The notes beneath the pieces are model-generated. The model saw nothing but the letters and a program-made list of their open reading frames with translations. It did not search any database and was not told the origin of the DNA. This document shows, in pieces, positions 44,178 to 53,147 of a stretch of DNA of 64,000 bases; positions within the stretch are counted from its first letter, which is position 1, and each line of letters begins with the position of its first letter. Origin of the DNA: an uncultured Lachnospiraceae bacterium (GTDB taxonomy: Bacteria; Bacillota; Clostridia; Lachnospirales; Lachnospiraceae). Made by a program: the position numbers and the translations under genes. The DNA lies in NCBI GenBank assembly GCA_947177165.1, contig CAMWTP010000018.1:1-64000 (forward strand), in the 5' to 3' direction.

Positions 44178-46814
44178 TCAATCCCTCCAGAACAATTCAT
44201 GATGTCCCTCTCCGCTGCCCTCCTGATTCAGCCGCTCGTCGCAGGCAAATACATACCATCTGGCGATGCCGTCCCCGGGGCATTCCCTGACAATATCGGT
44301 AAATACGCTTCGCGCCGAATACAATTCATTGTCATAGTACAATTTTAACGCGCGCTCAAAACGCTCCCTGTTTTTCAGCTTTCCAAGCTTCTGCATCTGG
44401 GGGCATGCATCGAGAATCTCATACATCCAAAACGTCGTTCTCTCATCCTGCTCATCCTCCGATGTCACATAGCCGATCAGCCGCCCCTGCACCTGTTTCT
44501 GCACCTGCTCCCATGTCTGTCCCGTCACGACAACCCGCGCCCCGCTGCGCTTCAAGTCATCAATATAGCGGCTCAGGGTATCCATCTCCATCGACGTCAC
44601 GTAGGGGTATACCTGCTTGCTCCCGCCTGCGAGCCCGCAGCGGAACTGATCTGTGTGCAACAGGATAAAAGGATTTGTGTCATAGGTATCCTCGATCTGT
44701 TCCAACAACTCCTCCATACAGTCAATGCTGTATCTCACAGCGACCAGCGCGCTCTGTCCCTCTCCCGGAAAGATTACCTTGACATTTTCCAGATTGCTCC
44801 CGTCCTGCAGAAAAACTGCCTGGTCGGATTCCTTCTGTGCAAACAGCAGTTCCATAAGCTGGTTCACATACTGCACATACTGTCTCTGCAGCTTTCCTGT
44901 GAGCAGCGTATCCTTGTCAATCACCGAGATCATTCCCAGCGTCGCCGCTATCTGGACCGTCTCGCCGATCTCAATATCCTGCAGTTTTTCTCTCGCAAAC
45001 AAGCATTCGAAATTCTGGGGTGCATACTGATCAAGATAGTTGATCGTCTCATCATTTCTGTATTTCTGCACCAGCAGATTCCTGCACATGCGCTCCAATC
45101 CTGTCCACATCAATCCAAACTCATTGTCCGGCGCTCTCCGGCTGTCAATGTGATATTCCCCCCGCGACACCCGCTCCATCGCTGCGCACAGCACTCCGAT
45201 ATTTTGCCACTTATATCTCAAAAACAGTGCAATTGCCAGCATGATCAGCAGCCAGCCGGCAAACGCCGCGATGTAAAATGCCGCCATCGTCTTATCGTAT
45301 GCGCCCATTCCGTACAGCGGGACACGGGACACCAGGCAGGTCTGATCCGCCTCCTCCCCAATCCTGGAAACTGCCATGGCGTAGGAGATTCCGCTTACCT
45401 TGTCGATAAACTGCTGGTTCTCGCCCGTCAGGATACACTGCCGGAGCTTATCAAGCGTCAATGTATCGTAAAACGTGTCCGCCTGCCTGCCGTAAGGAGC
45501 CTCCTCCGAAAACAGGAACACAAGACCATCCGCATCACAGACAAGCTCCTCCCTCGTATAAAATGCCCGCTCTGAGTTTTTCATGACACTGTAGGAAAAC
45601 GTCTTCTCGACAAATTCCTGCTGCCTGGAGCCTTTATAATCCGCATAACGAATCGGCTCTGATTCCGCATTTTCCAGCAGCCTTTCCTTCTGTATCGTCA
45701 TGCAGGTGTCTGCCAGAAACATCTGCTGCTCCCGCTCCGTCCTGATTTCATGCATTCGGATTCCCACAACCGTCACGGCCAGCCAGATGCCGCTGAATGC
45801 CGCCAATGCCGCCATCGTCTGGTACAATAACCTTCTCGGCTTCCACACCAGATGCCAGAACAGTTCCAGCACAATCAATACCGCAATGTATGCCAATGTG
45901 TATATCAGAAACGGAAACCATAGGCTCCTTGCCTTTTCACCCATGGCAAGCGCTGTACAGTCGACCGCTTCCCCGTAAGCCCCGTCCTGCCCCACGATCA
46001 GCAGGATATCCCTGTTGTCATGGGACATCAGCACCGCACTGTTCTGCGCTTTTTCTGAATACTGTATATTCCACACATCACCCATATCCCTGAACGTATA
46101 ACCGCCCAATCCATTCTCATACAGATAGGTAATATCCCTGCTGTCTTTCACCTGATAGTACAGGCCGTTTTCATCTGCGAGAAAAAAGACAACGTCCTCC
46201 AGCTCCCGCCGCTGCATCGTGCCATCCTCGACAATATAATAAATGTGGTTGTCGTGGGAAAGCGTGTACATCCCCTCTTTCCCCCAGCAGACTGTCGTCG
46301 GTATGAAGTCCGTCTCAAAGCGCACCCGCCTGTCACTGTTCCCCTCCTGGATATACAGCAGAATGTTTTCCGTCTGCTGGTCGACTCCCGTCACGTACAG
46401 CCTGCCCTCACGCACCTGAAAATCAGTCAGTGTCACATCTTCCGCAATCTCTTTCCTCCAGATGTGCTGAAACCCTTCCGCCCCCGCATCTTTCCACCAT
46501 ACGCTGAAATACTGCTTACCGTCCTGATACCACATCTGCGCGATATAAACCTTCCCCGCCTCATACCGGCAGAAGAGCTGCATCTCCTCCGCCTCGCTCC
46601 GACAGCGGTACATTGCCAACGGTGTACCGTCGGCATCCAACTGATAGACATAGACACCCGTCTGTGTTTCTCCCGCAGCATAGATCTTTCCATCCGAATC
46701 TCTCGCGATGTCCTCCACGTTAAAACCGCTGGAAGGCAAATAAAATCTGACTCCAAAAACACCAATTCCGATATAGATGACAATTGCTGTCAGCATCCTG
46801 AACTTACTCTTCAA
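44178..46814 (-). CDS. Membrane receptor with degenerate class III cyclase domain
   Basis: Protein of 878 residues. TM1 is at about 8-24; an outer propeller-like domain (SSGFNVEDIARDSDGKIYAA ... repeated blades) reaches about 295; TM2 and TM3 at 298-322 and 330-352; a second outer domain to 508; TM4 at 509-533; then a HAMP-like linker (MERVSRGEYHIDSRRAPDN). From about 600 to 815 the chain follows the class III adenylate cyclase fold, but the metal-binding Asp positions are lost (VQIAATLGMISV; SNLENVKVIF), so it is probably catalytically dead. The tail FERALKLYYDNELYSARSVF is the usual cyclase C-terminal helix pair. The start is a TTG six bases after AGGAGG. It is likely a sensor for the CIS. 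Confidence 0.72.
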   Translation of the reverse strand: MKSKFRMLTAIVIYIGIGVFGVRFYLPSSGFNVEDIARDSDGKIYAAGETQTGVYVYQLDADGTPLAMYRCRSEAEEMQLFCRYEAGKVYIAQMWYQDGKQYFSVWWKDAGAEGFQHIWRKEIAEDVTLTDFQVREGRLYVTGVDQQTENILLYIQEGNSDRRVRFETDFIPTTVCWGKEGMYTLSHDNHIYYIVEDGTMQRRELEDVVFFLADENGLYYQVKDSRDITYLYENGLGGYTFRDMGDVWNIQYSEKAQNSAVLMSHDNRDILLIVGQDGAYGEAVDCTALAMGEKARSLWFPFLIYTLAYIAVLIVLELFWHLVWKPRRLLYQTMAALAAFSGIWLAVTVVGIRMHEIRTEREQQMFLADTCMTIQKERLLENAESEPIRYADYKGSRQQEFVEKTFSYSVMKNSERAFYTREELVCDADGLVFLFSEEAPYGRQADTFYDTLTLDKLRQCILTGENQQFIDKVSGISYAMAVSRIGEEADQTCLVSRVPLYGMGAYDKTMAAFYIAAFAGWLLIMLAIALFLRYKWQNIGVLCAAMERVSRGEYHIDSRRAPDNEFGLMWTGLERMCRNLLVQKYRNDETINYLDQYAPQNFECLFAREKLQDIEIGETVQIAATLGMISVIDKDTLLTGKLQRQYVQYVNQLMELLFAQKESDQAVFLQDGSNLENVKVIFPGEGQSALVAVRYSIDCMEELLEQIEDTYDTNPFILLHTDQFRCGLAGGSKQVYPYVTSMEMDTLSRYIDDLKRSGARVVVTGQTWEQVQKQVQGRLIGYVTSEDEQDERTTFWMYEILDACPQMQKLGKLKNRERFERALKLYYDNELYSARSVFTDIVRECPGDGIARWYVFACDERLNQEGSGEGHHELFWRD

Positions 46815-46902
46815 AAACTGCCTCCTTTTGCCGTTCACAGCCTCCCGGAGTCTCTCCTGCCGCAAAAGCAGGTGCAAGAGAGATTCCGGGAGTCCATGTT
46901 CC

Positions 46903-47781
46903 CTACTGCAGCAGCGACTCCGTCCCGATCGTGTCCAGTGAACCGTCAAACAGCTTCCAGAAAGAAACATCTCCCAAAAACAGACTGCCCGCAGCCATAA
47001 GCACCATCAGACAGACCAGGACAATGCAGATTCCGGACAACAGGCGGTATAGCCAGTCCCATTCTGACACGGCAAGCCTTCCGCGCCGTTTTCTCCCTGC
47101 GCTGCCCGTCCTGCCCAGCAGCCTGATATCCCTGTACAGCTGAATCAATTCCTGATATGCTTCCCTCGCCAGCTTCTTTTCCAACAGTGCGGCAGCCTGC
47201 ATTCTGGCCCCATCGCCTTTTCCGACAGGCTCCTCAAGCCGGAGCAGACACAAAATCTCGTCCGCGCACGCAATCACATTATCCCTCTCACATATGGAAT
47301 CATCATATTCTGACAAGTCAAGCTGAAATCCAAACTGAATACTTCCGTCAGGCGCGGCGTGAGCCTGCCCCTGACTCAATATAAGATACACCACCGCAGG
47401 CGGCAGCTTCGAAACCATACACTGTTCCACAAGCGCAAGCCACACCTGTTGGCGGGTACAGAACCCTTCTCTGATGCTGTTCAGATAAAATTTCCGCAGC
47501 GGCCGCTCCCTCACATAGGGAAACACAAACCCCGCATTTTCACTCTGCATGAAAGTCTCCTCGCAGTACGTGTCCGCATTTTCCAGCAATGCCCGCGCGA
47601 TCCTGCGTTCTTTCACAATCCATATCGTCTTGTAAGGCGCGTCCGGTTCCTCCTGTTCCCGGCACACATACACACTGTTTGCCTCCCCTTCCAGAACCTC
47701 CCTGATGACCTCATACACCTTTCTGCCCGTGCGCAGAACCATTTTCCCGCCATACACAGCCTCACCCCCTGTCGATCTCAC
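46903..47781 (-). CDS. Membrane-anchored protein with possible pseudokinase domain
   Basis: Protein of 292 residues. Residues 15-180 loosely follow a protein kinase plan: VYEVIREVLEGEANSVYVCRE, YKTIWIVKERRIA, FVFPYVRERPLRKFYL as hinge, and LPPAVVYLILSQGQAHAAPD, FGFQLDLSEYD where catalytic and metal loops would be; the catalytic HRD and DFG motifs are absent. A TM helix at 247-268 places this domain in the cytoplasm. The GTG start overlaps the preceding stop (GTGA), suggesting coupling; an ATG 13 codons in is the alternative. The kinase relation is tentative. It lies before the cyclase-like receptor, with which it may signal. Confidence 0.6.
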   Translation of the reverse strand: MRSTGGEAVYGGKMVLRTGRKVYEVIREVLEGEANSVYVCREQEEPDAPYKTIWIVKERRIARALLENADTYCEETFMQSENAGFVFPYVRERPLRKFYLNSIREGFCTRQQVWLALVEQCMVSKLPPAVVYLILSQGQAHAAPDGSIQFGFQLDLSEYDDSICERDNVIACADEILCLLRLEEPVGKGDGARMQAAALLEKKLAREAYQELIQLYRDIRLLGRTGSAGRKRRGRLAVSEWDWLYRLLSGICIVLVCLMVLMAAGSLFLGDVSFWKLFDGSLDTIGTESLLQ

Positions 47782-49550
47782 TTCCTGCTCACGACTGCAT
47801 ATACATAGGTAGAAATCTTCGGCATATCCGTACAGTAAATGTAAATCTCATAGACACCTTCCTTCGCGGGTGCCGTGTACATACCGTCAGCCGTAATCTC
47901 ACCGCTTCCCGGCTCCGTCAGCTCATAACTGAGCCGGCATGGCTGCAGATTATGAAAACTTATATTGAAATAATAACTCTCCTTTGCCTGCAGGCGCACC
48001 GTCGGCGTCTCCGGTATGATCGACCGGTTTTCCTCCTCCTGCAGCTCGTCCGAATCCTTCGCGGAGACAAACCTGACTGCTACCCAGTTCAGCTGAAGCA
48101 CGATGCTCTTCTGTTCCCCCAAAAGCTTTGCCGCCACCTGGAAACTGCCCTTGTCATTCCGCACACGCACCGCCGTCTCCACCTGCATGCACTCGTGAAT
48201 ACCGAACAGCTCCGGATTGCCGAATATCGTATTTCTGTGATCACCGAAATACTCCGTCCCGACCTCGACATACACATTCCCCTTGCCAAGGCCATGCATG
48301 ATCTCCTCGGAAAGACACACGTCTCCCTTCTTCATATTGACATCGAGCGGAATTTCCAGCCTGCCGCTCGCCATAGGCAGCTGCATCTCGTCGCGTCTTG
48401 TACCATTTTGGGTGCCGGCACTGTCCCCGGATGTCCTGTTCTCAGTCCCGTTCGCCCCGCTGCCGCCAAAATACGCCATCAGCGCCTGACGCTGCCCCGC
48501 TTTGCCCGGCGTGATGATATAGCGCTTCACACCCCGTTCCGTCACTCCGCTGACCAGACAGCTGATATCCGTGCGCAGCAATTGCAGTACAGCGATGCAG
48601 ACATCGCCGCTGTCAACCGTCCTCAGATTCCTGTCAAGGCTTGTCCTGCCAACCTCGCTTACCATCAGTGAAAAAGGCTGCTGATCCGACAACTTCAGCT
48701 TGAACTGAATCCCTGCTCCCGGCTCCACCTCATGTCCGCCGACTTGAAACTGCATGTCCTCCTTGCGGCACAGAACTGTTGTCTCCTCCGCATCCGTGTG
48801 ATCAACCGTGAGCCAGTAGTCCTTTCGCAGAATCTGTCCCTCCGGAAGCCAGAGCCCCTCGATGCCGATTTCGAGTTCATGTTTCCCGGAAACATCCGTG
48901 AGAGAAGGCATTTGCAGCTTTGCCTGAAAAGACAGTTCTTTCGCTTTTTCCGAATTTTTGCGGACCGCCGCCATCACTTTCACTGCGTGTCCCTTCGACA
49001 CCGTACACGGCATGCTGATCCATACGGTATAATCCGCATTGTCCAGAATCTTTTCCCGCAGGATCAAGTCCTCCACAGCCTCCTCCTGCTGTACTGACAC
49101 TCCGGAATCCTGCACATCCTCAAAATCCCTGACATACAGCTCATATCCCTCATCGATGCGGTTGCGCTCATACTCCTTCCCGCCCGTCCCGATATCGCCG
49201 CAGTACACATCATGAACCGCCTCCTCGCGATAGCGGATATAAAGCCCTGCGCGCTCGCTGTACAGGGTATCAAATCCCTCCAGCACTGACAGCTTCCTGA
49301 CCACGGACGCATCAACCACAATCTCCCTGCCAGCTCCGTCGATTGCCACGCCGCTTTCCACCAGAATGGACAGATCATCCAGAAGTACCACATTCAAACC
49401 GCAGACAATGCCGCTGCCAAACAGAATCCGGTTCAAAAAACGCCGCTTATTGTTCATGTATAACTGCTCTGCCTGAAAATCCGCCGAAGTCAGCAGTTTC
49501 CCTGCATAGTAGCGGTTTCTCTCAAAAGGAAATAACTGGTTATTTTTCAC
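47778..49550 (-). CDS. CIS-linked protein with YYAGKLLT-type N-terminal domain
   Basis: Protein of 590 residues and first gene of the CIS operon. The N terminus FERNRYYAGKLLTSADFQAEQ, then NNKRRFLNRILFGSGIVCGL, is a domain I know from phage-tail and CIS neighbourhoods (recalled, no precise name). Several beta-rich domains follow; a Gly/Thr/Asn-rich linker is near 380-400 and an Ig-like domain ends the chain (EITADGMYTAPAKEGVYEIY). There is no signal peptide or TM helix. The start is a GTG with GGAGGA six bases upstream; an ATG 11 codons earlier has only a weak site. It may be a baseplate-associated or surface-exposed particle protein. Confidence 0.7.
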   Translation of the reverse strand: MKNNQLFPFERNRYYAGKLLTSADFQAEQLYMNNKRRFLNRILFGSGIVCGLNVVLLDDLSILVESGVAIDGAGREIVVDASVVRKLSVLEGFDTLYSERAGLYIRYREEAVHDVYCGDIGTGGKEYERNRIDEGYELYVRDFEDVQDSGVSVQQEEAVEDLILREKILDNADYTVWISMPCTVSKGHAVKVMAAVRKNSEKAKELSFQAKLQMPSLTDVSGKHELEIGIEGLWLPEGQILRKDYWLTVDHTDAEETTVLCRKEDMQFQVGGHEVEPGAGIQFKLKLSDQQPFSLMVSEVGRTSLDRNLRTVDSGDVCIAVLQLLRTDISCLVSGVTERGVKRYIITPGKAGQRQALMAYFGGSGANGTENRTSGDSAGTQNGTRRDEMQLPMASGRLEIPLDVNMKKGDVCLSEEIMHGLGKGNVYVEVGTEYFGDHRNTIFGNPELFGIHECMQVETAVRVRNDKGSFQVAAKLLGEQKSIVLQLNWVAVRFVSAKDSDELQEEENRSIIPETPTVRLQAKESYYFNISFHNLQPCRLSYELTEPGSGEITADGMYTAPAKEGVYEIYIYCTDMPKISTYVYAVVSRK

Positions 49551-49600
49551 AGATCCTCCTCCATTGCTGCCAAAATTTTCCATTTTCCGTCACATTGTAT

Positions 49601-49629
49601 ATTTTACACAAAAATATTACAAAAATCAA
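49601..49629 (-). promoter_or_regulatory. Promoter of the CIS operon
   Basis: Minus-strand TTGATT (49629-49624), 17-base spacer and TAAAAT (49606-49601), about 50 bases before the first gene. It lies in the AT-rich 119-base region (49584-49702) shared with the divergent kinase/SH3/AAA+ genes. On the plus strand a TATGAT at 49673-49678 could be their -10, though no convincing -35 matches it. Confidence 0.6.
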
Positions 49630-49702
49630 TATTTTTTGGTAAATTTCACTATTCATTTTTCAATTTATTTGATATGATAAATTTACAAGGAGGATTCGAC
49701 GT

Positions 49703-50500
49703 ATGCGCAAAACTTTTCCGTTAACACTTAACAGCATTCTGTTCATCGCCGGCATCGGTTTTCTGTTGATCCAGCGTCCGATTTGGTGTGCTGTATGTTT
49801 TTTGCTTGCCTCACTCTTGTTTATATGGACGTTCAAGGCAGAACAGACTGCCGGGCCGCCTCCCGACGAAATGCCATCGGTGGACACAGATGCGCTGAAT
49901 GCCTCGCTGACACTCCGGGTCAAGGAACTCACAGACTCCAATCAGCTGCTTTCCCGGGAAAACCAGCAGCTCACCGACGAGCTGAACCTATATCGAAACA
50001 GACATCCCAATCCGCTCTATACCTGTCCCCTCACCTCTGCTCTTCCAGTCTGTCTGGACACGTTCTTCACCGGCTACCTGAACAGTCGTGCGGACCTCGC
50101 GGAAAGCGGAAGGCTGCATGTCGACTACACCTGCTCTGTCCCCGACGCAGTCACCTATCTGTCACAGTCAGCGCTCACCCTGATCTGCAGCAATGTCTTT
50201 GACAACATGCTAAAGTTCAGCCCAAGAGCGGAATCAGTCTACATCCGGCTCACTGCCATCGAAAACGACAGTCTGATCATCTTCAAAAATGAAGGCGACG
50301 GGCCAGAGGAATCGGAACTGGACAGACTCTTCGACCTGAACTATCAGGGCACCAACAAGAAATCCGGGTGCGGTCTTGGTCTGGCGCAGGTAAAGGCACT
50401 GACCGACGACTTTGGCGCCCACGCCTGGGCAAAGAGCGCCAATGGCTCCGGATTCGCCCTGTACATACGACTGCCGGAACAGCCCTCTGCATCATATTAA
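49703..50500 (+). CDS. Membrane histidine-kinase-like ATPase without phospho-acceptor
   Basis: Protein of 265 residues. Two TM helices (about 8-24 and 26-43) precede a coiled coil (65-100) and a HATPase_c domain with N box (SNVFDNMLKFSP at 163-174), G1-like NEGDG (196-200) and G2 GCGLGL (222-227). The stretch where a dimerisation/phospho-acceptor helix should be has no His in an H-box context. It may be a GHKL regulator that acts on another protein, or a partner of a full kinase elsewhere. AAGGAGG precedes the ATG. It starts the plus-strand operon that includes the AAA+ ATPase. No response regulator is encoded in the window. Confidence 0.75.
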   Translation: MRKTFPLTLNSILFIAGIGFLLIQRPIWCAVCFLLASLLFIWTFKAEQTAGPPPDEMPSVDTDALNASLTLRVKELTDSNQLLSRENQQLTDELNLYRNRHPNPLYTCPLTSALPVCLDTFFTGYLNSRADLAESGRLHVDYTCSVPDAVTYLSQSALTLICSNVFDNMLKFSPRAESVYIRLTAIENDSLIIFKNEGDGPEESELDRLFDLNYQGTNKKSGCGLGLAQVKALTDDFGAHAWAKSANGSGFALYIRLPEQPSASY

Positions 50501-50521
50501 TAATCACCAGGAGAAACCAAT

Positions 50522-51040
50522 ATGAAGAAAAAGACGATTCTTATTCTGCTAAGCTTACTGCACATCTGTGTTTTCTGCATAGGGATCTTAATTATTTTTC
50601 AGCACAGGGAAACCAAACATATGGATATCAGTCTCTCATCTGACGCGACTGTCCGAATCACAGACACCGAACCGGAAACCGTGATCGAAGTATCCCCGCT
50701 TGCGGAATCCGAACCTGAGGAAACTTTTGTTGAGCAAACTTTTGTTGAAGAACCTTTGATTGAAAAACCTTCCATTGAAGAATCTTCGATCGAGGAGTCT
50801 TCTGCCGAATTGTCCGAGGAAACACTCTCCTACACATTTCAGTATGTCCGCGGGAAGCGAAACCTAAATATCCGGAATGCACCCTCCATGCAGGCGCGAA
50901 TTATCGGTAAAATTCCCCCTGGACAGGGAGGACGCGTACTCGAATTTGCAAACGACGACTGGGCGCTGATCGAGTACCGCGGCACGACAGGATACAGCAG
51001 CCGGCACTGGATGAAACTGACGCCGCTGGAAACAGACTAA
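50522..51040 (+). CDS. Membrane-anchored bacterial SH3-domain protein
   Basis: Protein of 172 residues. A hydrophobic helix at about 5-24 anchors it with the rest outside. An acidic linker (residues 45-105) contains degenerate five-residue units (ETFVEQTFVEEPLIEKPSIE). The C-terminal 65 residues form an SH3b domain (KRNLNIRNAPSMQARIIGK ... GTTGYSSRHWMKL), a fold that often binds peptidoglycan. AGGAG lies before the start, 21 bases after the kinase-like gene. Wall binding would fit a module that links the CIS to the envelope (inference). Confidence 0.8.
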   Translation: MKKKTILILLSLLHICVFCIGILIIFQHRETKHMDISLSSDATVRITDTEPETVIEVSPLAESEPEETFVEQTFVEEPLIEKPSIEESSIEESSAELSEETLSYTFQYVRGKRNLNIRNAPSMQARIIGKIPPGQGGRVLEFANDDWALIEYRGTTGYSSRHWMKLTPLETD

Positions 51041-51080
51041 TTATATATCGATTGCATATTAAGGAGGGCAAAACATCGAT

Positions 51081-53147
51081 ATGAACTTTCTTGAAACGAC
51101 CATATACAGAATTATCCTGAAAACGCATCTATATCTGGAAGGAACAGGGCGGCAGAACAGCTTTGAGCGATTCCCCTATCTCCGCGTGCTCACGGAACGC
51201 CTGACTGCGGAGTGCCTGGAAGCATGGCAGTGTGATGCCGGAATGGAGGCATCGCGCTACTGTGAACTCCTTCGCCGCATACACGGAGAAGCGGAAGACC
51301 TGGAAAGCAGCATACTGTGCAACACGCTGGATCTCTGTCTCGCTGCGGCGTATGTGCCGGAATTTGCCGCTTACCTGAACTACTACACCGGAAATATCGT
51401 AACCATACAGCTCGCATCGGAACTGGAGGGCGTAACCCATTCCGGCTACCGCGACATTGTGCGCAGACTGCAAAAGCTGCAAAAAATCTGCACGGTAGAA
51501 TGGGACAAAAACCCCCTCCCCTACGCCGCGGTCACGGTTGACAATGCCCTGCTCTCCTATCTGACCGGAGCAGAGCATTTATTTCCAGAACTGTTTTCTG
51601 ACCGAGTGGAATGCTTTGAACACGACGCGGCGCTGCATCCCATGTTTATCCGCCAGGACTTCGCCGCGGAAGGCGCCGAATGGCTTCAGAACGCTGTAAC
51701 GCCATCTTCCGATCCCGGCAGCACATTGCAGACAGATGCCTTTCCGGCAAACATTCTGCAGATCAGCGGAACAGGCGGCAGACGCTTTCTCGCAAAGCAT
51801 ATTGCACACCTGATGAAAAAAGACCTGATTCTCATTGATATGAATCAGTGCAAAAATATACTGGCATCCGGCTCTGATGAAGAACATTTCTGGAACCAGC
51901 TTATCCACACCGCTTTCCTTAAAAACGCTGTCGTATGTCTGCACAACATCACTGCATCCATGCTCTCTCTGGCGCAGACTGAGATCTCAGCTCTGATCCC
52001 GACTGCCATCCTGCCATTTGCCAGGGCAAGGATTCCTGTCATCCTGTGCACGGATGCCGAGATTTCCTTTTCGTCCGACAGGCGCTTGCAGCTATACCTG
52101 CATCATATCACACTCAGCAGAACGGCGCGCCGGGAGCGGGAGACAGTATTTCGCGGTCTCTCCGAGCTTTACCAGCTTCCGATTGACTGTGCTCGTCTCT
52201 CTGTGCAGTATCAGCTTTCCGCAAGTGAGATTGCCGACGCCGTAACGCGCTGGCGCTGCACCGGCAAGACCAGGCCGGAAGATTTCGTTATCCTCTGCAA
52301 TGACATCCTGCACAAAGGACAGGAGCAGATTTTCGGGCAGATTCTTTACCCGTCTGTGGGATTTGAAGATCTGATACTGCCCGCTCCTGCCAAAAAGACA
52401 CTGGCGCAGATCTGCTGCGGTGCCGCCGGGGGATACCGGATTTTCGAGGAGTGGAACCTTCAGCACCTGTACCCATATGGAAGAGCCGTGACCGTGCTGC
52501 TCTACGGTCCTCCCGGAACAGGAAAGACAATGACTGCCCACGCCATAGCAAAGGAGCTGGGAACTGCCCTGTATCAAGTCGATCTGTCACATGTGCTCGA
52601 CAAGTACATCGGTGAGACCGAGAAACACCTGGAACAGATTTTCGCATTTGCACAGAAAGCAAAGCCTGTGCTCTTTTTTGATGAAGCGGACTCCCTCTTT
52701 GGCAAGCGCGGCGAAGTGACCGACGGAAAAGACCGCTATGCCAATATGGAAGTTTCCTATATCTTACAGCGCATTGAGCAGTTTGACGGCATTGTGGTGC
52801 TTGCCACAAACCTGTACAGCGGCATCGACAAGGCATTTCTGCGCCGCATGAAATACGTCATAAAATACCAGTCCCCGGATGCCGCAATGCGCCGTCGTAT
52901 CTGGGAGGACTGTCTGCCGCCGGAACTTCCCCGCGAAGAGCTCGACCTTGATTTTCTGTCAAATCAGTTCGACCTCACTGGCGGCATCATCAAAAACGTG
53001 GTCTACACCGCGTGCGTCATGGCAGTCCACGACAGCAAAAAACTCTGCATGGAACACGTTCTGAACGCTATCCGCGCAGAGTATGAGAAATTAGAACGTC
53101 CTGTCAGTAAGGATATGTGGGAGGAGTATGGGGATATGATAGGTTAA
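51081..53147 (+). CDS. AAA+ ATPase of the CIS (Pvc15-like)
   Basis: ATPase of 688 residues, a hallmark of CIS loci. The N-terminal 430 residues hold a helical region and a degenerate AAA-like part (SGTGGRRFLAKHIAHLMKKD). The active domain has Walker A GPPGTGKT at 476-483, Walker B FFDEAD at 532-537, and ATNLYSGIDKAFLRRMKYVI with sensor 1 and an arginine region. Pvc15-type ATPases are thought to load cargo or remodel particles (established for relatives in outline). It is encoded on the strand opposite to the structural genes. AAGGAGG precedes the start at about 14 bases. Its last four bases overlap the convergent DUF4157 gene. Confidence 0.93.
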   Translation: MNFLETTIYRIILKTHLYLEGTGRQNSFERFPYLRVLTERLTAECLEAWQCDAGMEASRYCELLRRIHGEAEDLESSILCNTLDLCLAAAYVPEFAAYLNYYTGNIVTIQLASELEGVTHSGYRDIVRRLQKLQKICTVEWDKNPLPYAAVTVDNALLSYLTGAEHLFPELFSDRVECFEHDAALHPMFIRQDFAAEGAEWLQNAVTPSSDPGSTLQTDAFPANILQISGTGGRRFLAKHIAHLMKKDLILIDMNQCKNILASGSDEEHFWNQLIHTAFLKNAVVCLHNITASMLSLAQTEISALIPTAILPFARARIPVILCTDAEISFSSDRRLQLYLHHITLSRTARRERETVFRGLSELYQLPIDCARLSVQYQLSASEIADAVTRWRCTGKTRPEDFVILCNDILHKGQEQIFGQILYPSVGFEDLILPAPAKKTLAQICCGAAGGYRIFEEWNLQHLYPYGRAVTVLLYGPPGTGKTMTAHAIAKELGTALYQVDLSHVLDKYIGETEKHLEQIFAFAQKAKPVLFFDEADSLFGKRGEVTDGKDRYANMEVSYILQRIEQFDGIVVLATNLYSGIDKAFLRRMKYVIKYQSPDAAMRRRIWEDCLPPELPREELDLDFLSNQFDLTGGIIKNVVYTACVMAVHDSKKLCMEHVLNAIRAEYEKLERPVSKDMWEEYGDMIG

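Noticed and set aside
44655-45575. 306-codon frame opposite the cyclase-like gene
   Set aside because: No conserved pattern; the composition is that of an antisense shadow.
46815-46970. Upstream extension of the cyclase-like gene to an ATG at 46970
   Set aside because: It would overlap the preceding gene by 68 bases and the added residues are atypical (Arg/Ser/Cys-rich); a TTG with an ideal AGGAGG site at 46814 fits better and begins right before TM1.
20046-49583. A temperate phage or R-type bacteriocin
   Set aside because: No integrase, capsid, portal, terminase, holin or endolysin genes are present, while AAA+, DUF4255, DUF4280 and DUF6760 genes mark a CIS. The signalling genes in the operon do not belong to tailed phages.
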